DNA from: Streptomyces radiopugnans
Lineage (GTDB): Bacteria > Actinomycetota > Actinomycetes > Streptomycetales > Streptomycetaceae
NCBI RefSeq assembly: GCF_900110735.1
Contig: NZ_FOET01000001.1
Location: 186,001-250,000, forward strand
DNA: 64,000 nt
Direction of reading: 5' to 3'
A program made the translations under genes and the position numbers. A model generated the notes under the pieces. That model did not search any database. It was not told the DNA's origin and saw only the letters and a list, made by a program, of their open reading frames with translations. This document shows positions 27,001 to 34,018 of the stretch, one piece after another. Positions within the stretch are counted from its first letter, which is position 1. Each line of letters begins with the position of its first letter.

Positions 27001-29185
27001 GGGGGACACGGACGCCGAAAGCCTGCTGCCCCTGGTGCGCCGGGCGGCCGAGACCGCGTACGACGAGGGGTACGACCGGGGCGTCCACGACCACGACGCC
27101 GCCGCGATCCTCGCCCAGGTGCTGCGGCTGAGGGCCGGGGCCGGGCTGCTGCGCTTCACCCCCCGGGCGCGGGCCGCGGCGCAGCTGTTCTGGGCGTACG
27201 GCGCGGACGGGGCGGCACGCGCCGCCTGGACGGTGCGCGCCCGGTCGCTGGCCCGCGCCCGCGCGGCCTTCGGCGCGCACGGCGCCCTGGAGCCGCTCGC
27301 CGCCGAACTGGGCCGCGCGGCACAGCAGTTCCTGGAGCGCGCCGGGCTGCCGGCGCCGTCGCGCCCGGCGGCGGTGGGGGCGTATCTGGCCGAGGAACTG
27401 GCCTTCAGCGGCGGCCGGTTCGCCGTCGGCCCCGCCGCCCGCGCCCTGCTGGACGGCTTCCACGCCTCGCTGGGCGGCGCTCAGTCGGCCCCGGCCGAGG
27501 AGTTCGCCGAGGACCTGCGGGCGCTGGGCGGCGGATCGCCGGGGGAGCCGGGGCGGCCGGCGGCCCGCCACCAGCTCGCGACGGCCTGGCTGGGCGCGTA
27601 CGCCGAGTCCGCGGCCCGGGAAGGACGGGAAGGACGCGAGGACGGGCGTGACGCCGCGCCGTCCCCCGACCTGCCCGAGGCCGTCGCCGTCGCCCTGTGC
27701 GGTGACGCGCTGGAGCACCGGGACGTCGACGCCCCGCTGACCGCCGTCGTCACCGGGCTGCTGGGCACCCATCCGCGGATCACCGGCGGCGCCCTGCCGC
27801 TGCGCCTGGACGAGTTCCTCGCCCGCACCGAGGAGTTCCGCACCGTCCGCGTCCCGGCACACCGCGCCTACACCCGGCGCCGGGCCGAACTGCTGGGCGC
27901 CGAGCGCGAGCGGCTGCGGCTGGACGCGTATGTGCCGCGCGTGCTGCCCGCGTTCGTCCGCAACCGCCTCATCGACGAGGTCTACCTGCCGCTGATCGGC
28001 GACAACCTCGCCAAGCAGCTCGGCACGGCGGGGGAGGACCGCCGCACCGACAGCCAGGGCCTGCTCCTGCTGCTCTCCCCGCCCGGCTACGGCAAGACGA
28101 CGCTGATGGAGTACGTCGCCGCCCGCCTGGGCCTGGCCTTCGTCCGCGTCGACGGCCCGGCGCTGGGCCACCGCACCACATCCCTGGACCCGGCCGCCGC
28201 ACCGGACGCCACCGCGCGGCGCGAGGTCGAGAAGATCAACTTCGCGCTGGAGACGGGCAGCGACGTCCTGCTCCACCTCGACGACGTCCAGCACACCTCG
28301 CCTGAGCTGCTCCAGCGCTTCATCCCGCTGTGCGACGCCCAGCGCCGCCTGGACGGAGTGCGGTTCTCCGACGGCCGGCCGGCCACGTACGACCTGCGCG
28401 GCAAGCGGTTCGCGGTGTGCATGACGGGCAACCCCTTCACCGAGTCCGGCGCCCGCTTCCGCGTCCCGGACATGCTCGCCAACCGCGCGGACGTGTGGAA
28501 CCTGGGCGACGTCCTGTCCGGCCGGGAGGAGCTGTTCGCGCTCAGCCACATCGAGAACTCCCTCACCGCCAACCCGGTGCTGGCGCCCCTGGCCTCGCGC
28601 GAGCGCGCCGACACCGAACTGCTGGTGCGGCTGGCCGGCGGCGACCCGACGGCGCGCCCCGACCGCCTGTCCCACCCGTACGCGCCCGCCGAGTTGGAGC
28701 AGGTGCTGGGCGTGCTGCGCGGGCTGCTGCGGGTGCGGCGCACGGTGCTGGCGGTCAACGCCGCCTACATCGCCTCCGCGTCCGGCGACGAGGCGGCCCG
28801 CACCGAGCCGCCGTTCCGCCTCCAGGGCTCCTACCGCGACACGGGGAAGCTGGCCGGGCGCCTGGCGCCGGTGATGACGGAGGAGGAGGTCGAGGCGCTG
28901 ATCGACGACCACTACACGGCCGAGGCCCGCACGCTGTCGGCGGAAGCCGAGGCGAACCTGCTCAAACTCGCCGAACTGCGCGGCCGTATGACGCGCGAGC
29001 AGGAGCGGCGCTGGCGGGAGGTGAAGGAGGCGTTCCGCGCCCGCGCGGCCCGCACCGGGCGTGCCGCCGGCGCGGCGGAGACGGTTCCGGAGCCCATCCC
29101 GCAGACGGTTCCGGAGCCCACCCCGCAGACGGTTTCGGGGGCGGCCCCGGAAGCGGAGGCGGCGGCGGGAGGTGCGGCGCTGTGA
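24080..29185 (+). CDS. Giant AAA+ ATPase with long N-terminal region (DUF3686-like)
   Basis: This 1701-residue cytosolic protein has an N-terminal third that is beta-rich and repetitive (residues 90-420, with segments such as LLLAVFSIGERATDIRVLRW). The middle (about 490-900) is helical and coiled-coil-like. The C-terminal AAA+ module has Walker A SPPGYGKTT near residue 1333, Walker B VLLHLDDVQHTS near 1394 and a sensor-like CMTGNPFTESG. The architecture resembles proteins annotated as DNA-repair ATPase with DUF3686. I recognise this by pattern only and cannot confirm it without a profile search. GTG 24080 follows GAGGAG. Its position between a flotillin and an XRE regulator suggests a membrane-linked remodelling machine. 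Substrate unknown. Confidence 0.8.
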   Translation: MATEARRTPDARPDAGAHEVLRDRMAAAAADLAARARALNDRRVEAFGGAGLELAGAARLDTGRPRVPCDAAAVGGALLLGANPPAGHGRPESVADVLTLHRLRVEDGGPPAFEPAGADAVPGLLDDPRLHRDVEELFRYYRHARLLRLRRTGPLLLAVFSIGERATDIRVLRWRAEDGGTVAYLDAKGERDHLDPTARSARAAQDVVWTPAAREDHVTGRHPHVAVDGGTLYVSTVGGALTVKTVNDTETAEGVHSEPVEDPLQALADAEIAHARVGPLVLLRVLPYNETVHRHLVFNTRTGEVLRLDGIGQACRRLPDDQGVVFPGGCYLADAPAGSAARTFEADTEGMEFEAEVRSPNGEDVLYVFHAPSRGRSLLLPYNLIRKEAAAPIPALGHALFDDGTLAVLGEAAGGEETAAHPVRLWNTPYALRPRAAGPAGDGPLARVGNAELVRGISDCLSVVRLAEGVTGWTARGAGGGGLPTAAALEAVTAACARAADRHHWLDAPGLAEELEGLGTPLRTLREAAEQAVAEYARVAELRERAAAAVEETAARTTALVRRVRGEAPGEAAGWVALLAELRRARGAVETLRELRHADPGRIDALGAELDEALAATGRRAAADLSRADAFDGVGAAVAELAERAAAAPTAAEADALGERIAGHADGLGAVTEVIGSLEVGDATVRTAVLERIGEATAAVNRARAVLEGRRRELLEAEGRAEFAAETALLGQAVTGALAAATTPDECDEQLGRLLVRLEDLESRFGAHEDFLARLAERREEIRETFAARRQARLDERARHAERLAVSAARVLETVARRCASLASAEEVAAHFAADPLVARIRATAEELRSLGDTARAEELTASLAAARQEADRALRDRVELGADGSGGAGTVRLGRHRFAVSTRPLEVTLVPHGDGLAFAVSGTGYRAAVRDPDFAATREFWDQPLVSESPHVYRAEHLAATVLADLPPDAAGTGDTDAESLLPLVRRAAETAYDEGYDRGVHDHDAAAILAQVLRLRAGAGLLRFTPRARAAAQLFWAYGADGAARAAWTVRARSLARARAAFGAHGALEPLAAELGRAAQQFLERAGLPAPSRPAAVGAYLAEELAFSGGRFAVGPAARALLDGFHASLGGAQSAPAEEFAEDLRALGGGSPGEPGRPAARHQLATAWLGAYAESAAREGREGREDGRDAAPSPDLPEAVAVALCGDALEHRDVDAPLTAVVTGLLGTHPRITGGALPLRLDEFLARTEEFRTVRVPAHRAYTRRRAELLGAERERLRLDAYVPRVLPAFVRNRLIDEVYLPLIGDNLAKQLGTAGEDRRTDSQGLLLLLSPPGYGKTTLMEYVAARLGLAFVRVDGPALGHRTTSLDPAAAPDATARREVEKINFALETGSDVLLHLDDVQHTSPELLQRFIPLCDAQRRLDGVRFSDGRPATYDLRGKRFAVCMTGNPFTESGARFRVPDMLANRADVWNLGDVLSGREELFALSHIENSLTANPVLAPLASRERADTELLVRLAGGDPTARPDRLSHPYAPAELEQVLGVLRGLLRVRRTVLAVNAAYIASASGDEAARTEPPFRLQGSYRDTGKLAGRLAPVMTEEEVEALIDDHYTAEARTLSAEAEANLLKLAELRGRMTREQERRWREVKEAFRARAARTGRAAGAAETVPEPIPQTVPEPTPQTVSGAAPEAEAAAGGAAL

Positions 29186-29652
29186 GGGGCCGGCTCCGGC
29201 GCGATGCCGCCCGCGCCCGGTGGGCCGGAGCGGAGTACGTCCACGACGAGGCGGACCGGGCCCGGGAGAAGGCGAGGGTCGCCGAGGGCCTGGGCCGCGC
29301 CGTGTACGGACGCCGCAGGGCGCTGGGCATCTCCCAGGCGGAGCTGGCCTGCCGCGCGGGCATGAGCCAGCCGCAGGTCTCCAGACTGGAGCTGGGCGGC
29401 GGCATGCCGACCCTGGCGGTGCTCGCCCGGCTGGCCAGAGCCCTGGACGCCTCCTTCGCGCTCACCTTCGACGGCGGCGAGCCGTGCGTGGTGTTCGAGC
29501 CGCTCGCGGGGCCCGCCCTGGCCGATCCGGACCCTGCCGATCCGGCCTCCGCGCATCCCGCCCCGCCCGCCGTCCGGGCCGGTACGCAGTGGCATATGAC
29601 GATCGCGGAGAGTGGCGCGAAGGCCGGGACAGGTGCGTGGAGATGCTCCTAG
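29182..29652 (+). CDS. XRE-family helix-turn-helix regulator
   Basis: This 156-residue protein has an HTH around residues 42-98 (LGRAVYGRRRALGISQAELACRAGMSQPQVSRLELGGGMPTLAVLARLARAL), which is a good XRE/Cro match. The preceding 35 residues are charged and helical. The tail after 115 is Pro/Ala-rich and probably disordered. The GTG start overlaps the ATPase stop by 4 nt (GTGA), so it belongs to the flotillin operon and may regulate it. The length and layout recall HigA/MqsA-like antitoxin regulators, but no toxin gene is adjacent, so I call it only a regulator. Confidence 0.82.
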   Translation: MRGRLRRDAARARWAGAEYVHDEADRAREKARVAEGLGRAVYGRRRALGISQAELACRAGMSQPQVSRLELGGGMPTLAVLARLARALDASFALTFDGGEPCVVFEPLAGPALADPDPADPASAHPAPPAVRAGTQWHMTIAESGAKAGTGAWRCS

Positions 29653-29790
29653 AGTGCCGGTATGACCGACAGCCGGGAGGCGCCGGCGGCCGTGCCCCGC
29701 CGGCAGCCGGGGCGGCACGCCCCACGCGCCGTACGTGCCGTGCGGGCCCCGCACGCTCGGCGCGGTCCGCTTCCCCCGCGGCTTCCGGCC

Positions 29791-30951
29791 CTACACGCAG
29801 GAGGCCGGTGCGGCGCCCTCCGCCGCCTCGGCCGTCTCCGCCGTCTCGGTGGCCTTCGCCGCCTCCAGCGCCGCACGCAGCGCGCGGATGCTGGTCAGCC
29901 GGCGGTCGGCGGCCGGCGGCACGATCCAGTGCAGGCCCGGCGGGCGGGTGCTGGCTGCGTCGGGCACGACGACGTAGGAGCCGCGACCCAGCACACGGGC
30001 GCCGGGCAGCTCCCAGCGCTCGGCGGCCCTGGGCGGGATGAGGAAGTACATCCGCGACCGGTCCCAGTCCCCCTCCGGCACTCCGCCCGGGACGCGCCCC
30101 TCCGCGGGCAGGTCGGCGATGACCGGGCCGGGCGGCCGGTCGCCGTGGCGCAGCAGCGCGTCGAGCACCCGCAGTCCCGTCCGCCCCGGTATCCGTACCG
30201 CGTCCCACCAGGTGCCGGCGGGCACGGCGCGGTGCGTTCCGCCGTACGGCAGCCAGCTCGGCCGGGCGGCGGGCGGTATCGCCTGGAAGGGGCCGGGCAC
30301 CAGGGCCGCCGGGCGCGGGTCGGGCGTGCCGGGGGCGCCGGCCAGCCGGATGCGGCCGCCTCCCTCGCGCTTGACCTCCCGCAGCGCCACGTCGGAGTCC
30401 AGCAGCAGGTCGGACAGCCCGCCCGGGGCGGGGTCGGCCGGATCCCAGACGGCGACGCCGAGCGAGACGGTCTGCCCGGTGATGGTCACGGTGGTGCCGC
30501 GGCTGACCGGGGCCGGCACGGACATCTCCCGCACGCCCTGCTGGACGAGCCGGGCCGCGGCCATCGCCTCCTCGGCGCCGGCACCGGGCAGCAGGGCCAG
30601 GAACTCGTCGCCCGCGTGGCCTCCGTAGCGCCCGCAGAGCGCGTCCCCGGCCGAGCTCTGGACGGCGCTCCCCACACGGCGCAGCACGCCCGCCGCGGCG
30701 CGCAGCACGGCGTCCCCCGCGAGATGGCCGTAGGTGTCGTTGACGGACTTGAAGCGGTCGAGGTCGCCCAGCAGCAGTGCGAGCGGCCTGTGCTGCCGGC
30801 GGGCGGAGGCGAGGGCCTGGGAGGCCCTGATCTCCCAGGCCCTCCTCACCAGCAGCCCGGTGAGGTCGTCGGTCAGGGGGCGATGGCCGCCTCCCGGACA
30901 GCACGAGGGGGACGGCGCGTGCTCCTCGGTCGTCCTCGGCGCAGTACTCAT
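29791..30951 (-). CDS. GGDEF-domain protein with altered signature and a novel C-terminal half
   Basis: This 386-residue protein has a GGDEF fold at residues 25-190: DDLTGL, then DLDRFKSVNDTYGHLAGD, which is canonical. The catalytic loop reads RYGGHAGDEFLAL, so the five-residue signature is AGDEF and three extra residues follow the usual Arg-x. Cyclase activity is therefore uncertain. There is no membrane segment and no known sensor domain. Residues 195-386 are a separate Pro-rich, Trp-containing domain that I do not recognise (GTWWDAVRIPGRTGLRVLDALL, RSRMYFLIPPRAAERWELPGA). It is divergent from an XRE regulator across an operator-like region, so the two may be functionally linked. Confidence 0.85.
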   Translation of the reverse strand: MSTAPRTTEEHAPSPSCCPGGGHRPLTDDLTGLLVRRAWEIRASQALASARRQHRPLALLLGDLDRFKSVNDTYGHLAGDAVLRAAAGVLRRVGSAVQSSAGDALCGRYGGHAGDEFLALLPGAGAEEAMAAARLVQQGVREMSVPAPVSRGTTVTITGQTVSLGVAVWDPADPAPGGLSDLLLDSDVALREVKREGGGRIRLAGAPGTPDPRPAALVPGPFQAIPPAARPSWLPYGGTHRAVPAGTWWDAVRIPGRTGLRVLDALLRHGDRPPGPVIADLPAEGRVPGGVPEGDWDRSRMYFLIPPRAAERWELPGARVLGRGSYVVVPDAASTRPPGLHWIVPPAADRRLTSIRALRAALEAAKATETAETAEAAEGAAPASCV

Positions 30952-31007
30952 CGATCCCCTTCTCCCCCGGTCGTGCGGTCCGGCGCATGGGCGGTGGTGA
31001 ACCTGCG

Positions 31008-31045
31008 GTTGAACCGTTCATCATTCAACTCAACTGGTAGTTGAG
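31008..31045. promoter_or_regulatory. Operator-like cluster of CAAC half-sites
   Basis: GTTGAA-N10-TTCAAC (31008-31029) abuts the interrupted palindrome CTCAACT-ggt-AGTTGAG (31029-31045). A further TGTCAACT lies at 31086-31093. The second palindrome overlaps the -35 element of the promoter for the XRE gene. This array in the divergent region is a likely binding site for that regulator. Confidence 0.55.
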
Positions 31046-31070
31046 CGAATGCGATGAGTGAGTTTAGGCT
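31041..31070 (+). promoter_or_regulatory. Promoter of the XRE gene
   Basis: TTGAGC (31041-31046) and TAGGCT (31065-31070) are spaced by 18 bp, giving a start near 31077 and a leader of about 90 nt. A second -10-like TATGAT lies at 31114-31119 without a matching -35. Confidence 0.5.
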
Positions 31071-31165
31071 CCCGAATGACAGGGCTGTCAACTCCCGCCC
31101 ACTCGGCAGGAGTTATGATGCGGTGACGGCTCCTGGTCGGTTCCGGTGTGGTGGAGGTGGATGCG

Positions 31166-31654
31166 GTGTCCGACACCCGCGGGGATCGGACGCTGGCGGA
31201 GAGACTCGACCGGCTCTTCGACACCGTCCGCCCGGAGGGCCCCAAGGGCCGCCGGTACACCAACGAGGAGGTCGCCACCGCCGTCAAACGCGCGGAGCCC
31301 GGTGTCCGGGTGGGCGGCGCCTATCTGTCCGCCCTGCGCAAGGGAACCAAGAAGAACCCCTCCACCGAGCTCCTGACGGCCCTGGCCCGCTTCTTCGGCG
31401 TCCCAGCCTCCTACTTCCTGGACGAGCGCGCCGCGGCCCGGACCGACGCCGAGATAGAACTCGCCAGGGTGGCCCACAACATGGGCGTCAGAAAGCTCGC
31501 CCTGCGCGCCCTGGAGCTGTCCCCCGAGGGGCTCGCCGCCGTGACGAGGATCGTCGAGCACGTCCTGGAGAGCGAGCCCGGAGCGCGTACGCGGCAGGAG
31601 GAGCAGCCGCCCCCCGGTGCCGCGCCGCCGGACGGCCGGCCCGCCGGGCACTGA
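31166..31654 (+). CDS. XRE-family regulator with SinR/EspR-like N-terminal HTH
   Basis: This 162-residue protein has an N-terminal DNA-binding domain (residues 10-85) with a long insertion, GPKGRRYTNEEVATAVKRAEPGVRVGGAYLSALRKGTKKNPSTELLTALARFFGVPASYFLD. This is the pattern of actinomycete XRE regulators related to EspR. A second helical segment (95-135) could dimerise, and the tail is Pro/Gly-rich. GTG 31166 is chosen because GGAGG lies eight bases upstream; the in-frame GTG at 31148 would place that site inside the gene. It is divergent from the GGDEF gene and probably autoregulated through the CAAC array. Confidence 0.85.
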   Translation: MSDTRGDRTLAERLDRLFDTVRPEGPKGRRYTNEEVATAVKRAEPGVRVGGAYLSALRKGTKKNPSTELLTALARFFGVPASYFLDERAAARTDAEIELARVAHNMGVRKLALRALELSPEGLAAVTRIVEHVLESEPGARTRQEEQPPPGAAPPDGRPAGH

Positions 31655-31761
31655 CCGCCCCCGTTCGCCCGATCCGGTCCGGACCCGCCCGTGCGCCGCG
31701 GCCGCGCGGCGACGGACCGACGCGTCCGACGGCCCCTCACGCACCCCCGCACAGGGCGTGG

Positions 31762-31790
31762 TTGTCCGGATCGTCCCGCACTCCTAGGCT
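31762..31790 (+). promoter_or_regulatory. Promoter of the PhnD-like/diiron operon
   Basis: TTGTCC (31762-31767) and TAGGCT (31785-31790) are separated by exactly 17 bp. The predicted start near 31797 leaves a leader of about 29 nt with GAGGAG before the TTG start codon. This is the best primary-type promoter match in the window. Confidence 0.65.
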
Positions 31791-31825
31791 TTGCGGCGAT
31801 CGCCGTCTTGTGAGGAGAGCGACCC

Positions 31826-32677
31826 TTGACGCTGCTGATGGGCGCCGTGGCCTACGACCCGAAGACCGTCACCATCTGGACCGGCTTCCGCGCCTGGCTG
31901 CGTGCCCGGGGCCTGCCCTTCGACTTCCTGCTCTACTCGCACTACGAGCGCCAGGTCGAGGACCTGCTCGCCGGAAGGCTGCACGCCGCCTGGAACTCAC
32001 CGCTGGCCTGGGTGCGCGCCGACCGCATGGCGCGGGCGGCGGGCCGGAAGGTGCGCGCACTGGTGATGCGCGACACCGACCAGGACCTCACCTCCGTCGT
32101 CGTCACCCGCCGCGACTCGCCCGTCGCCACCCTCGCCGACCTCAAGGAGCGCACGGTGGCCGTCGGGGCGGTCGACTCGCCCCAGGCGACCCTGCTGCCG
32201 CTGGAGACGCTGCGCCGGGCGGGTCTGCGCCGGGGTGAGGACTTCCGCGTCCGCCGCTTCGACAGCGGCACCGGCCTCCACGGCGACCACGTCGGCGGCG
32301 AGCGGGAGGCGGTGCGTGCCCTGCTGGCGGGCGAGGCGGACGCCGCCTGCCTCCTGGACGCCAACCACCTGCTGTTCGGGCGGGAGGGGACGCTGCCGCC
32401 CGGGAGCACACGGGTGCTGGCCCAGACGGAGCCGTACGACCACTGCAACATGACGGTCGCGGACGACGCTCCCGCCGACCTGGCCGAACGGTTCGGCGAG
32501 CTGTTGCTGTCCATGTCCTACGCCGACCCCGGGGCACGCCCCCTGCTGGAGCTGGAAGGGCTCACCGCCTGGCGCCCCGGCCGCACCACCGGCTACGCGC
32601 TGCTGGAGGCCGCGGTGGGCGAGACGGGCTTCTACGACCCTGCCGGGAGGGTCACCGCGGCGGAGTACGCGCCGTGA
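31826..32677 (+). CDS. Cytosolic PhnD-like substrate-binding-fold protein
   Basis: This 283-residue protein has the fold of phosphonate/taurine-type binding proteins (PhnD/SsuA, two alpha/beta lobes): LLMGAVAYDPKTVTIWTGFRAWL, HYERQVEDLLAGRLHAAWNSPLAW, VVVTRRDSPVATLADLKERTVAVG and AGEADAACLLDANHLL. It has no signal peptide or lipobox and no ABC permease or ATPase is adjacent, so it is not a transporter subunit. It probably works as a soluble enzyme or sensor. The start is TTG 31826 after GAGGAGAGCGACCC; ATG 31838 is possible. Its GTGA overlap with the TusA-diiron gene implies that the two proteins act together in roughly equal amounts. Confidence 0.8.
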   Translation: MTLLMGAVAYDPKTVTIWTGFRAWLRARGLPFDFLLYSHYERQVEDLLAGRLHAAWNSPLAWVRADRMARAAGRKVRALVMRDTDQDLTSVVVTRRDSPVATLADLKERTVAVGAVDSPQATLLPLETLRRAGLRRGEDFRVRRFDSGTGLHGDHVGGEREAVRALLAGEADAACLLDANHLLFGREGTLPPGSTRVLAQTEPYDHCNMTVADDAPADLAERFGELLLSMSYADPGARPLLELEGLTAWRPGRTTGYALLEAAVGETGFYDPAGRVTAAEYAP

Positions 32678-33939
32678 CCGCGACCGGCTCCGCGACCGGC
32701 TCCGGCCCCGGAACCGGCCCCGGGCCGCGGACGCTCCGCCTCGGGACGCTGGGCTTCGACCGGGGCGCGCACCTGCTGGTGCGGCGCGCGCTGCTCGACC
32801 TGCGCCCGGGCCAGGAGCTGGCGGTGGCCGGGGACGACCCCGCGCTGCCCGTCCACCTGCGCGCCTGGTGCCGCGCGCACGGCCACGAACTGCGCCTCCC
32901 GGACCCGGGCGGGGGGCCGGGCGGGCAGGAGGCCGACGGCGTCCGCGCCCGGATCGTCCGCGGCCGGGCGGATCTCGACCGCTGGTCGGACGCCGAGCGG
33001 GCCGGCGGCCCCGGCCCCGGCGGCCTCGTCGCCCGCCCCTCGCCCGCCTGGGGCCTGGCGGCGCGCGGCGCGCTGGTGGAGAGCGGCGGCCCGGCCGGCC
33101 CCTTCGACCTGGCGGACCGCGACCACGTCTGGGCCGACGTCACCCCCCACCTCTACGCCCGTGCGGCGGCCGAGCAGTGGGATCCGGGCCGGGCCGTCGA
33201 CTGGGAGGCGCCCTTCACCCTCCCCGGCGAGGTCGAGCGCGCCGTCGTCCAGGTGATGACCTACCTGGTGGAGAACGAGCAGGCCGCCCTCGTCGTCCCC
33301 GCCCGGCTGCTGGCACGCATCCATCCGCACTTCCGCGAGGTCCTCCAGCTGCTGGCCGTGCAGGCGGCCGACGAGGCCCGCCACATGGAGGTCTTCACCC
33401 GCCGCGCCCTGCTGCGGGGCGGGGAGATGGGCACGTCCTCGGCCGGTGGACGGGAGTCGCTCGACACCCTGCTGACCGAACCGGACTTCTCCCTGGCCTC
33501 GTTCCTGCTCTCCGTGCTGGGCGAGGGCAGCTTCCTGAGCCTGCTGGCCTTCCTGGAGCGCCACGCCCCCGACCCGGTCACCCGCCGCATCACGGCCCTG
33601 GCCCGCCGCGACGAGGCCCGGCACGTGGCCTTCGGCGTCGCCCACCTCCACCAGCGCGGTACCGTCGACCCCGCCCTGCGCGGCAGGCTCCGCGCGGCCG
33701 TGGAGCGCCGCCACGACGCCCTCACCGACACCTCGGGCCTCAACGCGGACGTCTTCGACTCCCTGGTGGTCCTCGCGGCGGGCGAGTGGAACCCCGAGGC
33801 GATCGGCCGGGGCCACGACGCGGTCCTGGCCCTCCAGTCCGAGATGGACGAGGGCAGGCAGCGCCGCCTGGTCCACCTCGGCTTCCCCGCCGACGAGGCG
33901 GCCGAACTCTCCGCGCTCCACACCCGCAACCTCATGTGA
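32674..33939 (+). CDS. TusA-like domain fused to a diiron ferritin-like domain
   Basis: This is a 421-residue two-domain protein. Residues about 20-75 (LRLGTLGFDRGAHLLVRRALLDLRPGQELAVAGDDPALPVHLRAWCRAHGHEL) have the TusA/SirA sulfur-carrier layout, but the usual N-terminal CPxP cysteine is replaced (LGTLGFDRG), so sulfur carriage by that residue is unlikely. Residues about 175-400 are a ferritin-like four-helix bundle with diiron ligands in YLVENEQAA, AADEARHMEVF, GEGSFLSL and RRDEARHVAFG, giving two E/D-x-x-H pairs. I infer an oxygen-dependent oxidase or oxygenase. The GTG overlaps the preceding stop (GTGA). A terminator follows. Confidence 0.8.
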   Translation: MTATGSATGSGPGTGPGPRTLRLGTLGFDRGAHLLVRRALLDLRPGQELAVAGDDPALPVHLRAWCRAHGHELRLPDPGGGPGGQEADGVRARIVRGRADLDRWSDAERAGGPGPGGLVARPSPAWGLAARGALVESGGPAGPFDLADRDHVWADVTPHLYARAAAEQWDPGRAVDWEAPFTLPGEVERAVVQVMTYLVENEQAALVVPARLLARIHPHFREVLQLLAVQAADEARHMEVFTRRALLRGGEMGTSSAGGRESLDTLLTEPDFSLASFLLSVLGEGSFLSLLAFLERHAPDPVTRRITALARRDEARHVAFGVAHLHQRGTVDPALRGRLRAAVERRHDALTDTSGLNADVFDSLVVLAAGEWNPEAIGRGHDAVLALQSEMDEGRQRRLVHLGFPADEAAELSALHTRNLM

Positions 33940-33972
33940 CGCGACGGAAGGGCCGAGACCCCGGAACGCGTC

Positions 33973-34010
33973 CGTCCCGCCCGCCCGGTGGGAGCCGGGC
34001 GGACGGGACG
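33973..34010. terminator. Bidirectional terminator between convergent genes
   Basis: A 16-bp stem with one mismatch (33973-33988 with 33995-34010) and a 6-nt loop TGGGAG fill the 79-bp gap between the diiron gene and the convergent SPFH gene. Confidence 0.75.
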
Positions 34011-34018
34011 CACGGGGC

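Noticed and set aside
25373..28912. 1179-residue minus-strand frame antisense to the giant ATPase
   Set aside because: It shows the same compositional shadow pattern (repeated GQ, RG, VQ runs) and no recognisable motif, whereas the sense frame has Walker A and B motifs.
29662..31044. 460-residue plus-strand frame over the GGDEF gene
   Set aside because: It is antisense to a gene with canonical GGDEF-fold motifs. Only the first 40 codons lie outside it and they are Arg/Pro-rich without a ribosome site.
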